Shown here piece after piece: positions 28,535-38,100 of a DNA stretch of 40,350 bases. The stretch is from Comamonadaceae bacterium (GTDB lineage Bacteria; Pseudomonadota; Gammaproteobacteria; Burkholderiales; Burkholderiaceae_C): assembly GCA_947452725.1 (NCBI GenBank), contig CANGEG010000002.1:1-40350 (forward strand), written 5' to 3'. The position numbers and the translations under genes are program-made. Under the pieces are notes generated by a model, which was not told the DNA's origin, ran no database searches, and saw only the letters and a program-made list of their open reading frames with translations. Position 1 is the first letter of the stretch. Each line of letters starts with the position of its first letter.

Positions 28535-30181
28535 TCAATGGTGCGTAGATGCCAAAATCATGTCTGCCCCTTTTTCTGCAACCATCAAAGTGGGCGCATT
28601 GGAATTGCCCGAGGTGCAACTGGGCAGGATCGATGCATCCACTACGCGAAGGCCTTGCAAACCCCTCACCCTTAATTGCGGATCAACCACTGCATTTCCA
28701 CTGGCGCCCATCCGACAAGTTCCTACCAAGTGATAACCTGAAACACCTTTCTCTCGTGCATAGTCGATCCATTGCGCATCCGATTGGGTTGCTGTGCCTG
28801 GTAAAGTTTCCTCAATCCCCCAGCGACGTAGCGCTGGCATGGAGAAGATCTCGCGCGCCAAACGCAAGCCAGTTAACAATGCGCTGCAATCACCTGCTTC
28901 ACTTAAGTAATTCGGCTGGATAGACGGCATTTGCGCTGGGTCAGTTGAGCAAATAAGAACAGAGCCTTTGCTTTGAGGGTAGGACTGGTACACAGAGATT
29001 GTCATTCCGCCCTGACGCTCTAGTTGATAAGTTCCTGGCTCGAAACTTGCCGGAGCAAAGCTCAGCTGCAAGTCCGGCGCATCTAAAGTTGGAGTACTCT
29101 TGGCAAACGCAGCGCAAGAACTGGCTCCCATCGTAAGCACACCACGTCCCCTCGCCACGTAGTTTAGAAGTTCAGAAGCCAATGCAATGCCACGCGTACG
29201 TTCGTTCAGTGTCCCTGTACCGCTGACTCGTTGGGTCAGGCGCACAGAATAATGATCCTGTAAATTTTGACCCACACCTGCTTGATCTAAAACTACTGGA
29301 ATACCCAGTGAGTCAAGCAGCTTGGCAGGCCCTACCCCCGAGAGCTGCAGCAATTGGGGGGAGCGAATCGAGCCACAGGAAATAATTATTTCTTTACGTG
29401 CTTTCACGTACAAGGTCTGCCCATCACACAGCACCTGCGCTCCTACTGCACGCGTGCCTTCAAAGACTATTCTTTGCGCTAGGGCGTTTGTCTTAATGCG
29501 CAGATTGAGGCGCGCTCGCGCAATGCGTAAATAAGTTTGCGCCGGACCCATTCGAAAACGACCTTGCCGATTTTGATGAAAGGCGGCAGCACCCTCTCGC
29601 TCGACACCGTTCAAAGTATCACGGACCATTAAGCCAGCTTGACCGCAAGCTTGCAAAAATGCACTACTCAAGTAGTGTTGCTTAACGAAGCTCGATACGG
29701 GCATTCGCTTGTGCGGAGCAGCGCCATCGATATTCTCTAATCTATCGTAAATGGGTAGAACGTCATCAAAGGACCATCCTTCGCAGCCCTCTTCAAGCCA
29801 ACGTTTGTGTTCAGCTTGTGCGCTGCGGACATACAGCATTCCATTCAATGATCCAGTCCCACCCAACATCTTTCCTTGTGGATAAGCTATCACGCGACCG
29901 TTGCTGGATGCTTGAGGTTCAGACCCATAGCGCCAACTCAGATTTGGATTGTCTAAGAGGCTTAGAAAACCTGCAGGAATATGTATAAACGGACTGCGAT
30001 CGCGAGGGCCAGCTTCTAAAAGTAAGACCTCAAATTTCCCGTTTTCCGAAAGCCGGTCGGCCAAAACGCAACCTGCACTGCCACCGCCGACGATGAGGTA
30101 ATCAACCTCTTGCTGTGCTAGGGGGGATTGAATGCCCATGCCGAAACCTTCGTTGGATTGTTGTTTTGCTGTGAGGCTCAA
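28535..30181 (-). CDS. GMC-family FAD oxidoreductase (choline/alcohol dehydrogenase-like)
   Basis: VDYLIVGGGSAGCVLADRLSENGKFEVLLLEAG; YPQGKMLGGTGSLNGMLYVRS; C-terminal GYHLVGTCRMG. Confidence 0.95.
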   Translation of the reverse strand: MSLTAKQQSNEGFGMGIQSPLAQQEVDYLIVGGGSAGCVLADRLSENGKFEVLLLEAGPRDRSPFIHIPAGFLSLLDNPNLSWRYGSEPQASSNGRVIAYPQGKMLGGTGSLNGMLYVRSAQAEHKRWLEEGCEGWSFDDVLPIYDRLENIDGAAPHKRMPVSSFVKQHYLSSAFLQACGQAGLMVRDTLNGVEREGAAAFHQNRQGRFRMGPAQTYLRIARARLNLRIKTNALAQRIVFEGTRAVGAQVLCDGQTLYVKARKEIIISCGSIRSPQLLQLSGVGPAKLLDSLGIPVVLDQAGVGQNLQDHYSVRLTQRVSGTGTLNERTRGIALASELLNYVARGRGVLTMGASSCAAFAKSTPTLDAPDLQLSFAPASFEPGTYQLERQGGMTISVYQSYPQSKGSVLICSTDPAQMPSIQPNYLSEAGDCSALLTGLRLAREIFSMPALRRWGIEETLPGTATQSDAQWIDYAREKGVSGYHLVGTCRMGASGNAVVDPQLRVRGLQGLRVVDASILPSCTSGNSNAPTLMVAEKGADMILASTHH

Positions 30182-30187
30182 TGAGCC

Positions 30188-30481
30188 CTAAGCACAGCGC
30201 TGAAAATCAAAAAATGATTTACGCCAAGGAATGACTTGAACAGTGTCAAATACTCCCCCAGTTCGAAATGGGTCGCCGGCTGCGAAATTTTCAGCAGCGA
30301 GTCGATCCTCCGTATTCAGAATGATGAGGCCCCCAATCGGTAGCCCTGCCTCATCCAGCATGGCGCCTCCCGCTAGCATGATGTCTTGACGTTCGCTAAG
30401 GTACTTGAGATGTGCCTCGCGCAGCTGTGCACGTAATACACTGGCCCCAGATTTGTCGTAAGCAATGATGGCAAAAGGCAT
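30188..30481 (-). CDS. YciI-like family protein
   Basis: MPFAIIAYDKSGASVLRAQLREAHLKYL....GGAMLDEAGLPIGGLIILNTEDRLAAENFAAGDPFRTGGVF. Confidence 0.85.
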   Translation of the reverse strand: MPFAIIAYDKSGASVLRAQLREAHLKYLSERQDIMLAGGAMLDEAGLPIGGLIILNTEDRLAAENFAAGDPFRTGGVFDTVQVIPWRKSFFDFQRCA

Positions 30482-30507
30482 TGTTGACTCCTTGATTTTT
30501 GTTTCGA

Positions 30508-31476
30508 TCAACTTGCCGTGATTGAAGCCGACCGGATGATTTTTCCCCATGTCGCCATTTCCCGCACAAGAAATGAATTGAACTCGCCCGGGGTACTTCC
30601 TACAGGGTCGGTGCCGCTGGCAATCAAAAGTTCCCGCATTGCTGATACTTTCAAAATATTTAGTAATTCATTGCTGATCAATCCAACAACCGAAGGGTCG
30701 GTGCCAGCGGGTGCCAGTAGCCCGGTCCATGCACTCACATCAAATGGCTTTGCGATCAATTCTGCAACCGTGCGTACATCGGGCAACAAAGGGGAGCGCT
30801 GCGCGGTAGATGTCGCAAGTGCGCGCAACTTGCCGGACTTGATGAGTGGCGCGGCGCCAACAACGTTGCCGAACATCAGGTCTACATGACCACCCATCAC
30901 ATCCGTCAATGCAGGCCCGGTTCCTTTGTAAGCGACATGCACCATCGAGATACCTGCTTGGAGACAAAAAAGCTCCATGGCAAGGTGATCAGCAGTTCCA
31001 CTACCGGTCGATGCAAATGTCAGTTTTTCACTTTTGGCGCGCGTCATCAAATCGTTTAAAGACCTGATGGGCGAGGCCGCCTGAACAACCAAGATAAAAG
31101 GAGATTGCACAAGTAAGCTGATTGGAGAAAACGCTTGCGCAGTGTCAAAAGGCAACGTCCTCATCAACCACGGATTGGTTACAAGGGGCACACTGGTCAG
31201 CAACAAGGTGTATCCATCGGCGGCCGATTTGGCAACGTAATCAGAGGCGATGACGGTGCTGGCGCCCGCCTTGTTGTCAATCAATACAGGTTGTCCTATG
31301 GCCTCCGCAAGGCGAGGAGCGAACGCGCGAGCCACCATATCGGTGCTGCCGCCAGGGGGGAAGGGTACAACGAACTTGACGGGCTTAGCTGGGTATGTAT
31401 TTGCGGCCCGTGCGGGTTTTGCTAATGCAACCAGCCCAGCTGCACTTAAATAAGCCAAAGTATCACGACGTTTCAT
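30508..31476 (-). CDS. Bug/TctC-family substrate-binding protein
   Basis: YPAKPVKFVVPFPPGGSTDMVARAFAPRLAEAIGQPVLIDNKAGAST; signal peptide. Confidence 0.93.
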   Translation of the reverse strand: MKRRDTLAYLSAAGLVALAKPARAANTYPAKPVKFVVPFPPGGSTDMVARAFAPRLAEAIGQPVLIDNKAGASTVIASDYVAKSAADGYTLLLTSVPLVTNPWLMRTLPFDTAQAFSPISLLVQSPFILVVQAASPIRSLNDLMTRAKSEKLTFASTGSGTADHLAMELFCLQAGISMVHVAYKGTGPALTDVMGGHVDLMFGNVVGAAPLIKSGKLRALATSTAQRSPLLPDVRTVAELIAKPFDVSAWTGLLAPAGTDPSVVGLISNELLNILKVSAMRELLIASGTDPVGSTPGEFNSFLVREMATWGKIIRSASITAS

Positions 31477-31541
31477 TGGGTTTCCTTTTGACTTGCATAC
31501 ACATAGACAACACCATTTAGGGGGAGGTTCTGTGACCTAGT

Positions 31542-32456
31542 TCAAGCATTAAAGTTAAGCTTCAGCCCGGCTTCTGGCCATGGCATAGACACCAGTTGAC
31601 CCGTCTCACTTAAGGTGATGTAGGCCGTTTTCAAACCATCGCCGCCAAAGCAAATGTTCGTAACGTAACTGTCTGGGAATTTCACTTGGCGTAACAAGTC
31701 CCCTGCGGGCGAAATGACCGATATATGGCCTGTCATGAGCGTCGCCACACAGATGTTTCCGGACTCATCCAAGGCCAAGCTGTCAAACCTCTGAAATCCT
31801 GGAAGGCCGCATACCAAACGACCACCGTTTTGCGAAGGGAAGTCCAACTTCTTGATTTTTCCCGGTGCGATGACATCGAACGCCCAAAGTCGGGAGGTCT
31901 CAGTTTCAGCCACATAGAGAATTAGGCCATCTGGGGATAAGCCTACGCCATTGGGAGCTTGAATCGGATAGACCAACTCGCTGATAAAAGAGCCATCTGC
32001 TAACGCATAGTAGAGGCCACCGTGGTCACGAGATCTTGCGCGTTTTTTGCCGAAGTCGGTAAAGTAAAAACCACCGTTCTTGTCAAAGACCAAGTCATTG
32101 GGCGCGCTGAGCCGATGGCCTTGACAGGAATCGTACAAAGTCTCAGTCACACCGGTGTGCCAATTCACTTTTTGAATGCTGCCCCCTTCGTAATTGAGCG
32201 CAGGGCCGGATGACGTGAAATGGCCTTGCGCGTAGTTGTTGCCCCCGTTGTTACAGACATACAAAGCGCCGTCTGGGCCTATCGCAGCCCCATTCGGACC
32301 ACCGCCACAGTCTGCCACGATGCTGAGTTCGCCGTTCGCGCTTACGCGGCGAATCAGACCCGCCCTCATTTCTACAAAGATGACGGAGCCATCCTGCATA
32401 GCCACGGGGCCTTCCGGAAAGAGCAGACCTTCGGCAAGTTTTTTCAAGATTTGCAT
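31542..32456 (-). CDS. SMP-30/gluconolactonase/LRE-family protein
   Basis: AEGLLFPEGPVAMQDGSVIFVEMRAGLIRRV, GPNGAAIGPDGALYVCNNGG, SAPNDLVFDKNGGFYFTDFG, QAPNGVGLSPDGLILYVAET. Confidence 0.9.
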   Translation of the reverse strand: MQILKKLAEGLLFPEGPVAMQDGSVIFVEMRAGLIRRVSANGELSIVADCGGGPNGAAIGPDGALYVCNNGGNNYAQGHFTSSGPALNYEGGSIQKVNWHTGVTETLYDSCQGHRLSAPNDLVFDKNGGFYFTDFGKKRARSRDHGGLYYALADGSFISELVYPIQAPNGVGLSPDGLILYVAETETSRLWAFDVIAPGKIKKLDFPSQNGGRLVCGLPGFQRFDSLALDESGNICVATLMTGHISVISPAGDLLRQVKFPDSYVTNICFGGDGLKTAYITLSETGQLVSMPWPEAGLKLNFNA

Positions 32457-32520
32457 CGCTTTGTGTATGACCTTGTGGACACGGCTGAAAATTTCAACCA
32501 AAGCCACATGAGTTAATTGC

Positions 32521-32551
32521 AATAAGATATGAATTAAATTAATGTCTTATT
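32521..32551. promoter_or_regulatory. 31-nt imperfect palindrome upstream of the SMP-30 operon; candidate operator
   Basis: AATAAGATATGAATTAAATTAATGTCTTATT; outer arms AATAAGA/TCTTATT perfect, inner part nearly symmetric. Confidence 0.45.
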
Positions 32552-33077
32552 TATTTGCGCACCAATAAATGTAGCCTAATTTTGTTCCTTGAAAAAACAA
32601 AATAAATCATGTCAAAGCTTTGGGGGACTGCAATTCATGGGTGCATTTGAGGTGCAATTAAATGGCTAAAAATGGACTTCTGACGCCAATTTTCAACGAG
32701 AGTTTCGTCTCCTATTGCGGGCTGTAGTTCCCGCATGATTATGGGAAAACAGCCCGCTTAAGGTCAAGTTTTGACAGACGTTGAGTTCGTGCCAATCACT
32801 GCTTACCCACGTTAAAGATGAAAGGCTAGCCTCATCGCGTTCAGACCTCTCGCACTGGTCACTACGCTTGCTGCCAATGTGGTTGTTAATGCAGTGCCGG
32901 AGATTAAAGCCCAAGGCCAACTTTTACAGAAAATGTACAAATATTGAAGTTATCAGCCCACAAATAATGAAATGCATGCGCTATACCTATAGCTACAGTC
33001 ATGTCGCTGACATGACCTGAGTCGTAGCAAATAGACCTACAGTGATTGGTTAATTTTGTGTCTGGAAATTTACTTTA

Positions 33078-34349
33078 ATGATTGGGCTCAGCATGTTGAA
33101 CATCGGTGCTTTATTTTCATCCGCACTTTTTACTTCGGTATTCTTATGGGCTCCAGTTGCACAGGCCGCAACAGACCTCGCGCTCGTTACGGCCGCTAAG
33201 AATGCACAGACTGAGCTTATCGAGAGCCTTCGGCAAATGGTCATGATCGAGTCAGGCAGCGCGGACTTAAAGGGCTTGGCACAAATGGCAAATTTAGTTG
33301 AGTCGCGTCTGAACGCACTGGGATTTGCCACAGAGCGCCATAAAACATCCACCGGCGCAGGTGCAGACATCGTTGTTGGAAAACTGCAAGGGACCGGCCA
33401 GAAAAAGTTCATGCTGCAAGCTCACATGGACACCGTTTATCAAGTCGGCATCCTGAGTACGCAGGGCTATAAAGTCGACGGCAACCTCATTTATGGCCCC
33501 GGCATTGCGGACGACAAAGGAGGCATCGCGGTCATTTTGCACAGTCTGGCCATTCTCAAAGAGCAAGGTTGGAAAGACTATGCCCAACTCACCGTGATGT
33601 TCAATCCTGATGAAGAAGTGGGCTCCATTGGCTCGGGAGAACTTATCTCCCAATTGGCTGATCAACACGACGTTGTGCTGTCCTGCGAACCCACGGCTGC
33701 CAAAGCAATTGCCAAAAACGAAGCGGTACTTTTGGGGGCCAGCGGCGCCACGCGCATTGACATGCAAGTGAATGGAAAGGCCTCGCATGCGGGCGCCGCC
33801 CCCGATTTGGGGCGTAACGCTTTGGTTGAACTGAGTCATCAGATTGTGCAAACCCGAGACGCCTACAAAAGCATTCCCGGGGTACAGCTGAATTGGACCA
33901 TTTCACAGGCGGGTACTGTACGCAATCAAATTCCCGATAAAGCTATGGCATTAGCCGATGTGCGCACCACTTTGCCAGGGGCTGCTGAAAAATTGCAAGC
34001 TGCCCTACAAAACATGGTCAACACCCAAAAGCTGATTCCCGAAACAGAAACCCGCGTTACGCTTTTCGGTGGCCGTCCACCTTACCAAGGCGGCGCCAAA
34101 GCCAAAGCTTTGGCCGACAAAGCACAGGCCATTTATCTAGAACTGGACCGAAAACTGGACATCGTTCCTATGACGGGGGGCGCAACGGATGCGGCATTTG
34201 CTGCGCGCTCGGACAAAGCTGCGGTCATTGAAAGCTTTGGATTGGCGGGATGGGGTTATCACGCCAAGGACGAATACATAGAAGTTGATTCGATCGTGCC
34301 ACGGCTGTATTTGATGACCCGAATTTTGATGGAGTTGGGCAAACAGTGA
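33078..34349 (+). CDS. Exported M20 peptidase, glutamate carboxypeptidase (CPG2)-like
   Basis: Signal peptide ..LWAPVAQA; MLQAHMDTVY, GPGIADDKGGIAV, NPDEEVGSIGS, SHAGAAPDLGRNA. Confidence 0.92.
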   Translation: MIGLSMLNIGALFSSALFTSVFLWAPVAQAATDLALVTAAKNAQTELIESLRQMVMIESGSADLKGLAQMANLVESRLNALGFATERHKTSTGAGADIVVGKLQGTGQKKFMLQAHMDTVYQVGILSTQGYKVDGNLIYGPGIADDKGGIAVILHSLAILKEQGWKDYAQLTVMFNPDEEVGSIGSGELISQLADQHDVVLSCEPTAAKAIAKNEAVLLGASGATRIDMQVNGKASHAGAAPDLGRNALVELSHQIVQTRDAYKSIPGVQLNWTISQAGTVRNQIPDKAMALADVRTTLPGAAEKLQAALQNMVNTQKLIPETETRVTLFGGRPPYQGGAKAKALADKAQAIYLELDRKLDIVPMTGGATDAAFAARSDKAAVIESFGLAGWGYHAKDEYIEVDSIVPRLYLMTRILMELGKQ

Positions 34350-34757
34350 TCCAATACAGGATAGTTCCTCTATTGCAAAATCTGCAAGTCTTTCTAGCTT
34401 CGTTTAAACGCCCTCAAATTTGACTGAGCTGAACATATAAAGGAGCTTTTGCATTCATAAAAGATTTTTTGCGTGCCCAAGCAACTTCCTGCAGCGCAGT
34501 CATAGATGCCGGCGAACTCAACGGCCTAGATTAGAAGTTCATCCACGTCTGACAATCTAACCTTATCCAGGCGCACAGAAGCCATCCACTTGAGATGCTT
34601 AAAATTCCTCGGAGTTTCGATAAAGAACAAGCGCGCTCGTCCTTGGCAACATCGAAGCCTTGAGGTGGATTTTTAGGTCGAGCTTCGTTAGGACAGAAGC
34701 TTAGACCACCAAGCCACTCATCAGAATTTCGACTGCAACCGCACAGAAAGATACGGC

Positions 34758-35729
34758 TCAAGTGTCTAAATGGATACCCCTCGCCTTGGCCAGCGAGGTC
34801 CAGCGTGCGATGTCTTTCTTCATGTATGCGCCAAACTCTGCCGGTTTCATGGGCATTAACTCCACCGCTTCGGCGCTTAGTTTGTCTTTGAAGTCAGGCT
34901 GAGCCAGCACCACGGCCATGGCGTCGTTGAGTGTTTTGACGATTGACGCCGGCATATTGGCCGGTCCAACCACGCCGTACCACTGCTGTGCGTCAAAGCC
35001 TTTCAACCCGGCTTCTTCTAAAGTGGGTACGTCTTTGAGTTGGGGGTGGCGCTGGCTGCCGGTGACCGCCAAAGCTCGAATGCGGCCGCCGCGAATGTGC
35101 GGCAGTGCAGCGGCCAGCCCCGGGAACATCATTTGCGTTTGTCCGCCAATCAAATCGGTGATCGCCGGGGCAATGCCGCGGTAAGGGATGTGCACCAAAA
35201 AGCTGTTGGTTTGCAGCTTGAACAATTCAGCCGTCAAATGCGTAAGTGAGCCCGCACCGGCCGAGCCGTAAGACAGCTTGCCGGGGTTTTGCTTCATGTA
35301 AGCCAAAAAGGCTTGGATGTTTTGTGGCGGTAAAGCTGTGTTAATGACCAGCACATTGGGCGTGGAGCCGATCATGCCAATCGGTGTGAAATCGGCCAGC
35401 GCATCATAGGGTAGCTTGCGCGTGGCCGGTGCCGTACCGTGCGTAGCCACATAGCCTTGCATCAGGGTATAGCCGTCGGGCGCGGCGCGGGCGGTGGTTT
35501 GCGCTGCAATGACGCCGCCGCCGCCGCCCAGGTTGTCCACTACCATGGGCTGGCCGATCACCCGGCCCAAGCGGTCACACAGGGCCCGACCCACCATGTC
35601 GGAGCCACCACCGGCGGCTACCGGCACGATATATTTAACGGGTTTGTTCGGGTAACCGCTTTGTGCCATGGCCCATTCTGGCAGGCCCAACAGGGCAGGG
35701 CTGGCTTGGAGCAGGGTGCGGCGTTTCAT
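34758..35729 (-). CDS. Bug/TctC-family substrate-binding protein
   Basis: [47 protein letters not shown]; signal peptide. Confidence 0.93.
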   Translation of the reverse strand: MKRRTLLQASPALLGLPEWAMAQSGYPNKPVKYIVPVAAGGGSDMVGRALCDRLGRVIGQPMVVDNLGGGGGVIAAQTTARAAPDGYTLMQGYVATHGTAPATRKLPYDALADFTPIGMIGSTPNVLVINTALPPQNIQAFLAYMKQNPGKLSYGSAGAGSLTHLTAELFKLQTNSFLVHIPYRGIAPAITDLIGGQTQMMFPGLAAALPHIRGGRIRALAVTGSQRHPQLKDVPTLEEAGLKGFDAQQWYGVVGPANMPASIVKTLNDAMAVVLAQPDFKDKLSAEAVELMPMKPAEFGAYMKKDIARWTSLAKARGIHLDT

Positions 35730-35832
35730 ATGGTATCTCCAGAAACTTCAAGTGGCGATGGTAAGAGTCAAAGTGTGTTCGAGGGCATTTCAAACCCTAC
35801 AATCCGAATATACACACAGGAACTACATTCCC

Positions 35833-36402
35833 ATGAGCATCAAAAGTGACAAATGGATTCGCCGCATGGCCCAAGAGCACGGCATGATCGAGCCCTTTGA
35901 GCCCGGCCAGGTGCGGCAAAACGCCGCAGGCGAGAAAATCGTCAGCTACGGCACCAGCAGCTATGGCTATGACATTCGCTGTGCCCCCGAGTTCAAGGTG
36001 TTCACCAATATTTACAGCACTGTGGTGGATCCGAAGAACTTCGATCCCAAGAGCTTTGTCGATATCGAGGCTGATGTTTGTATCATTCCGCCCAACAGCT
36101 TCGCGCTGGCCCGCACCATGGAATACTTTCGAATTCCACGTAATGTGCTGACCGTGTGCCTGGGCAAAAGCACGTATGCGCGCTGCGGCATCATCGTCAA
36201 TGTGACGCCTTTTGAGCCGGAGTGGGAGGGTTATGTGACCTTGGAGTTCTCCAACACCACGCCGCTGCCCGCCAAGATTTACGCAGGTGAAGGCTGCGCC
36301 CAGGTGTTGTTCTTTGAGAGCGATGAAGTCTGTGAGACCAGTTACAAAGACCGCGGCGGAAAATACCAAGGTCAGGTTGGGGTTACGCTGCCGAGGGCCT
36401 AA
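35833..36402 (+). CDS. dcd: dCTP deaminase
   Basis: [24 protein letters not shown]..., [25 protein letters not shown] at 35833 gives 189 aa. Confidence 0.96.
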   Translation: MSIKSDKWIRRMAQEHGMIEPFEPGQVRQNAAGEKIVSYGTSSYGYDIRCAPEFKVFTNIYSTVVDPKNFDPKSFVDIEADVCIIPPNSFALARTMEYFRIPRNVLTVCLGKSTYARCGIIVNVTPFEPEWEGYVTLEFSNTTPLPAKIYAGEGCAQVLFFESDEVCETSYKDRGGKYQGQVGVTLPRA

Positions 36403-36473
36403 ATTGAGCCGATTCAGGCTCGAAATGACCAACCCAACAGCCCGTCAGCCTAAAGTGCGACAATAGCGGGTTA

Positions 36474-38012
36474 ATGACAGACTCTTTTTCCAACCTCTCC
36501 TTGGCCGAGCCTCTGGCCCGTGCCGTCGCCGAAATGGGCTATGCGTCCATGACGCCTATCCAGGCGCAGGCCATTCCTGTGGTGTTGACCGGTCAAGACG
36601 TGATGGGCGCAGCCCAGACCGGCACCGGTAAAACGGCAGCGTTTTCGCTTCCTTTGTTGCAACGCCTGCTGAAACACGAAAACAGCTCTACCTCGCCTGC
36701 GCGCCATCCGGTGCGCGCTTTGGTGTTGCTGCCCACCCGTGAACTGGCCGACCAGGTTGCCCAGCAAATCAAGCTCTACGCTAAATACACCCAGATGCGC
36801 AGCACGGTGGTGTTTGGAGGCATGGACATGAAGCCGCAAACGCTGGAACTCAAACGCGGCGTTGAAATCTTGGTGGCCACGCCCGGGCGTTTGCTCGATC
36901 ACATTGAAGCCAAAAACACAGTGCTGAACCAGGTTGAGTATGTGGTGCTAGACGAAGCCGACCGCATGTTGGACATTGGCTTTTTGCCTGACTTGCAGCG
37001 CATCTTGAGCTTTCTGCCCAAGCAGCGCACTACCTTGCTGTTCTCGGCGACCTTCTCACCCGAGATCAAGCGCCTGGCGGGTAGCTATTTGCAAAACCCG
37101 GTCACCATTGAGGTGGCCCGGCCCAATGAAACCGCATCCACCGTCGAGCAGCGTTTCTACGCCGCGCATGACGATGACAAGCGCCGTGTGGTGAAGCATG
37201 TACTGACCAGCAGGGGCATCAAACAAGCCTTTATATTTGTCAACAGCAAATTGGGCTGCGCCAGATTGGCCCGCTCTTTAGAGCGTGACGGACTTAAAAC
37301 CACTGCCCTGCATGGCGACAAGTCGCAAGACGAGCGCTTGAAAGCGCTGGATGCTTTCAAGCAAGGCGAGGTCGATTTGTTGGTCTGCACTGATGTGGCC
37401 GCACGTGGCCTGGATATCAAAGATGTGCCCGCCGTGTTCAACTTTGATGTTCCATTTAACGCCGAAGACTATGTGCACCGCATTGGCCGTACCGGCCGCG
37501 CTGGGGCCTCGGGCTTGGCGGTGACTTTGGTGTCGCCTTCAGACACCCGTTTGGTGAGTGACATTGAAAAGCTGATCAAGAAAAAAATCGACGTCGAAAC
37601 CCTGGATTTGGGTGGTGAGCGCGAGCGTTCGGACGATCGCCGAGGTTCTGATCGTCAAACCGATCGCGGCTCTGACCGCAGCCCTGATCGCCGAGCGCGT
37701 GAAACATCTTCTAGGGAAGGCAGCTCACGCGACGCTGGTTCTCAAGGCGCCGCTCAAGCGCTTTGGAGTCGCCGGGAAAATGCGGACCCGCGCGATGTGC
37801 TCGACGCGCCGCGCGAACGCCGCAGCAGCTTCAGGCCTGCACCGGTTAACCGGGACCCGTTCTTTGAAAAGCCCTACGAGGCCCCTTCGGCTTCGGCTCA
37901 ACCGGTGTGGGAGTCGGCCAAGCCTGCCGCAGGCACGCGCAGCAGCCTGTCTGCCAACATCAAGCCCAAGCGCAAAGTGGCTGCTCTTTTTAAGACCAGC
38001 GAACAAGCCTGA
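36474..38012 (+). CDS. rhlE: DEAD-box ATP-dependent RNA helicase, RhlE-like
   Basis: AQTGTGKTAAF, PTRELADQV, VLDEADRMLD, FSATF, HRIGRTGRAG; charged RS/RD-rich C-terminal tail. Confidence 0.93.
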   Translation: MTDSFSNLSLAEPLARAVAEMGYASMTPIQAQAIPVVLTGQDVMGAAQTGTGKTAAFSLPLLQRLLKHENSSTSPARHPVRALVLLPTRELADQVAQQIKLYAKYTQMRSTVVFGGMDMKPQTLELKRGVEILVATPGRLLDHIEAKNTVLNQVEYVVLDEADRMLDIGFLPDLQRILSFLPKQRTTLLFSATFSPEIKRLAGSYLQNPVTIEVARPNETASTVEQRFYAAHDDDKRRVVKHVLTSRGIKQAFIFVNSKLGCARLARSLERDGLKTTALHGDKSQDERLKALDAFKQGEVDLLVCTDVAARGLDIKDVPAVFNFDVPFNAEDYVHRIGRTGRAGASGLAVTLVSPSDTRLVSDIEKLIKKKIDVETLDLGGERERSDDRRGSDRQTDRGSDRSPDRRARETSSREGSSRDAGSQGAAQALWSRRENADPRDVLDAPRERRSSFRPAPVNRDPFFEKPYEAPSASAQPVWESAKPAAGTRSSLSANIKPKRKVAALFKTSEQA

Positions 38013-38100
38013 CCCGTCCTTCATGCGCCTTTTCCGCATGGGCCGGTGGTCTTTACGCTCTTGTCATTGAAATGACCTTGGGTGCTGTCAAAATCCACCC

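Noticed and set aside
34531-34761. Minus-strand 76-aa ORF between the M20 and Bug genes
   Set aside because: No recognisable domain; probably non-coding spacer.
37610-37745. GATCG-rich short repeats in the helicase tail, considered as a regulatory repeat
   Set aside because: Explained by codons for the D/R/S-rich disordered C-terminus common in RhlE-type helicases.
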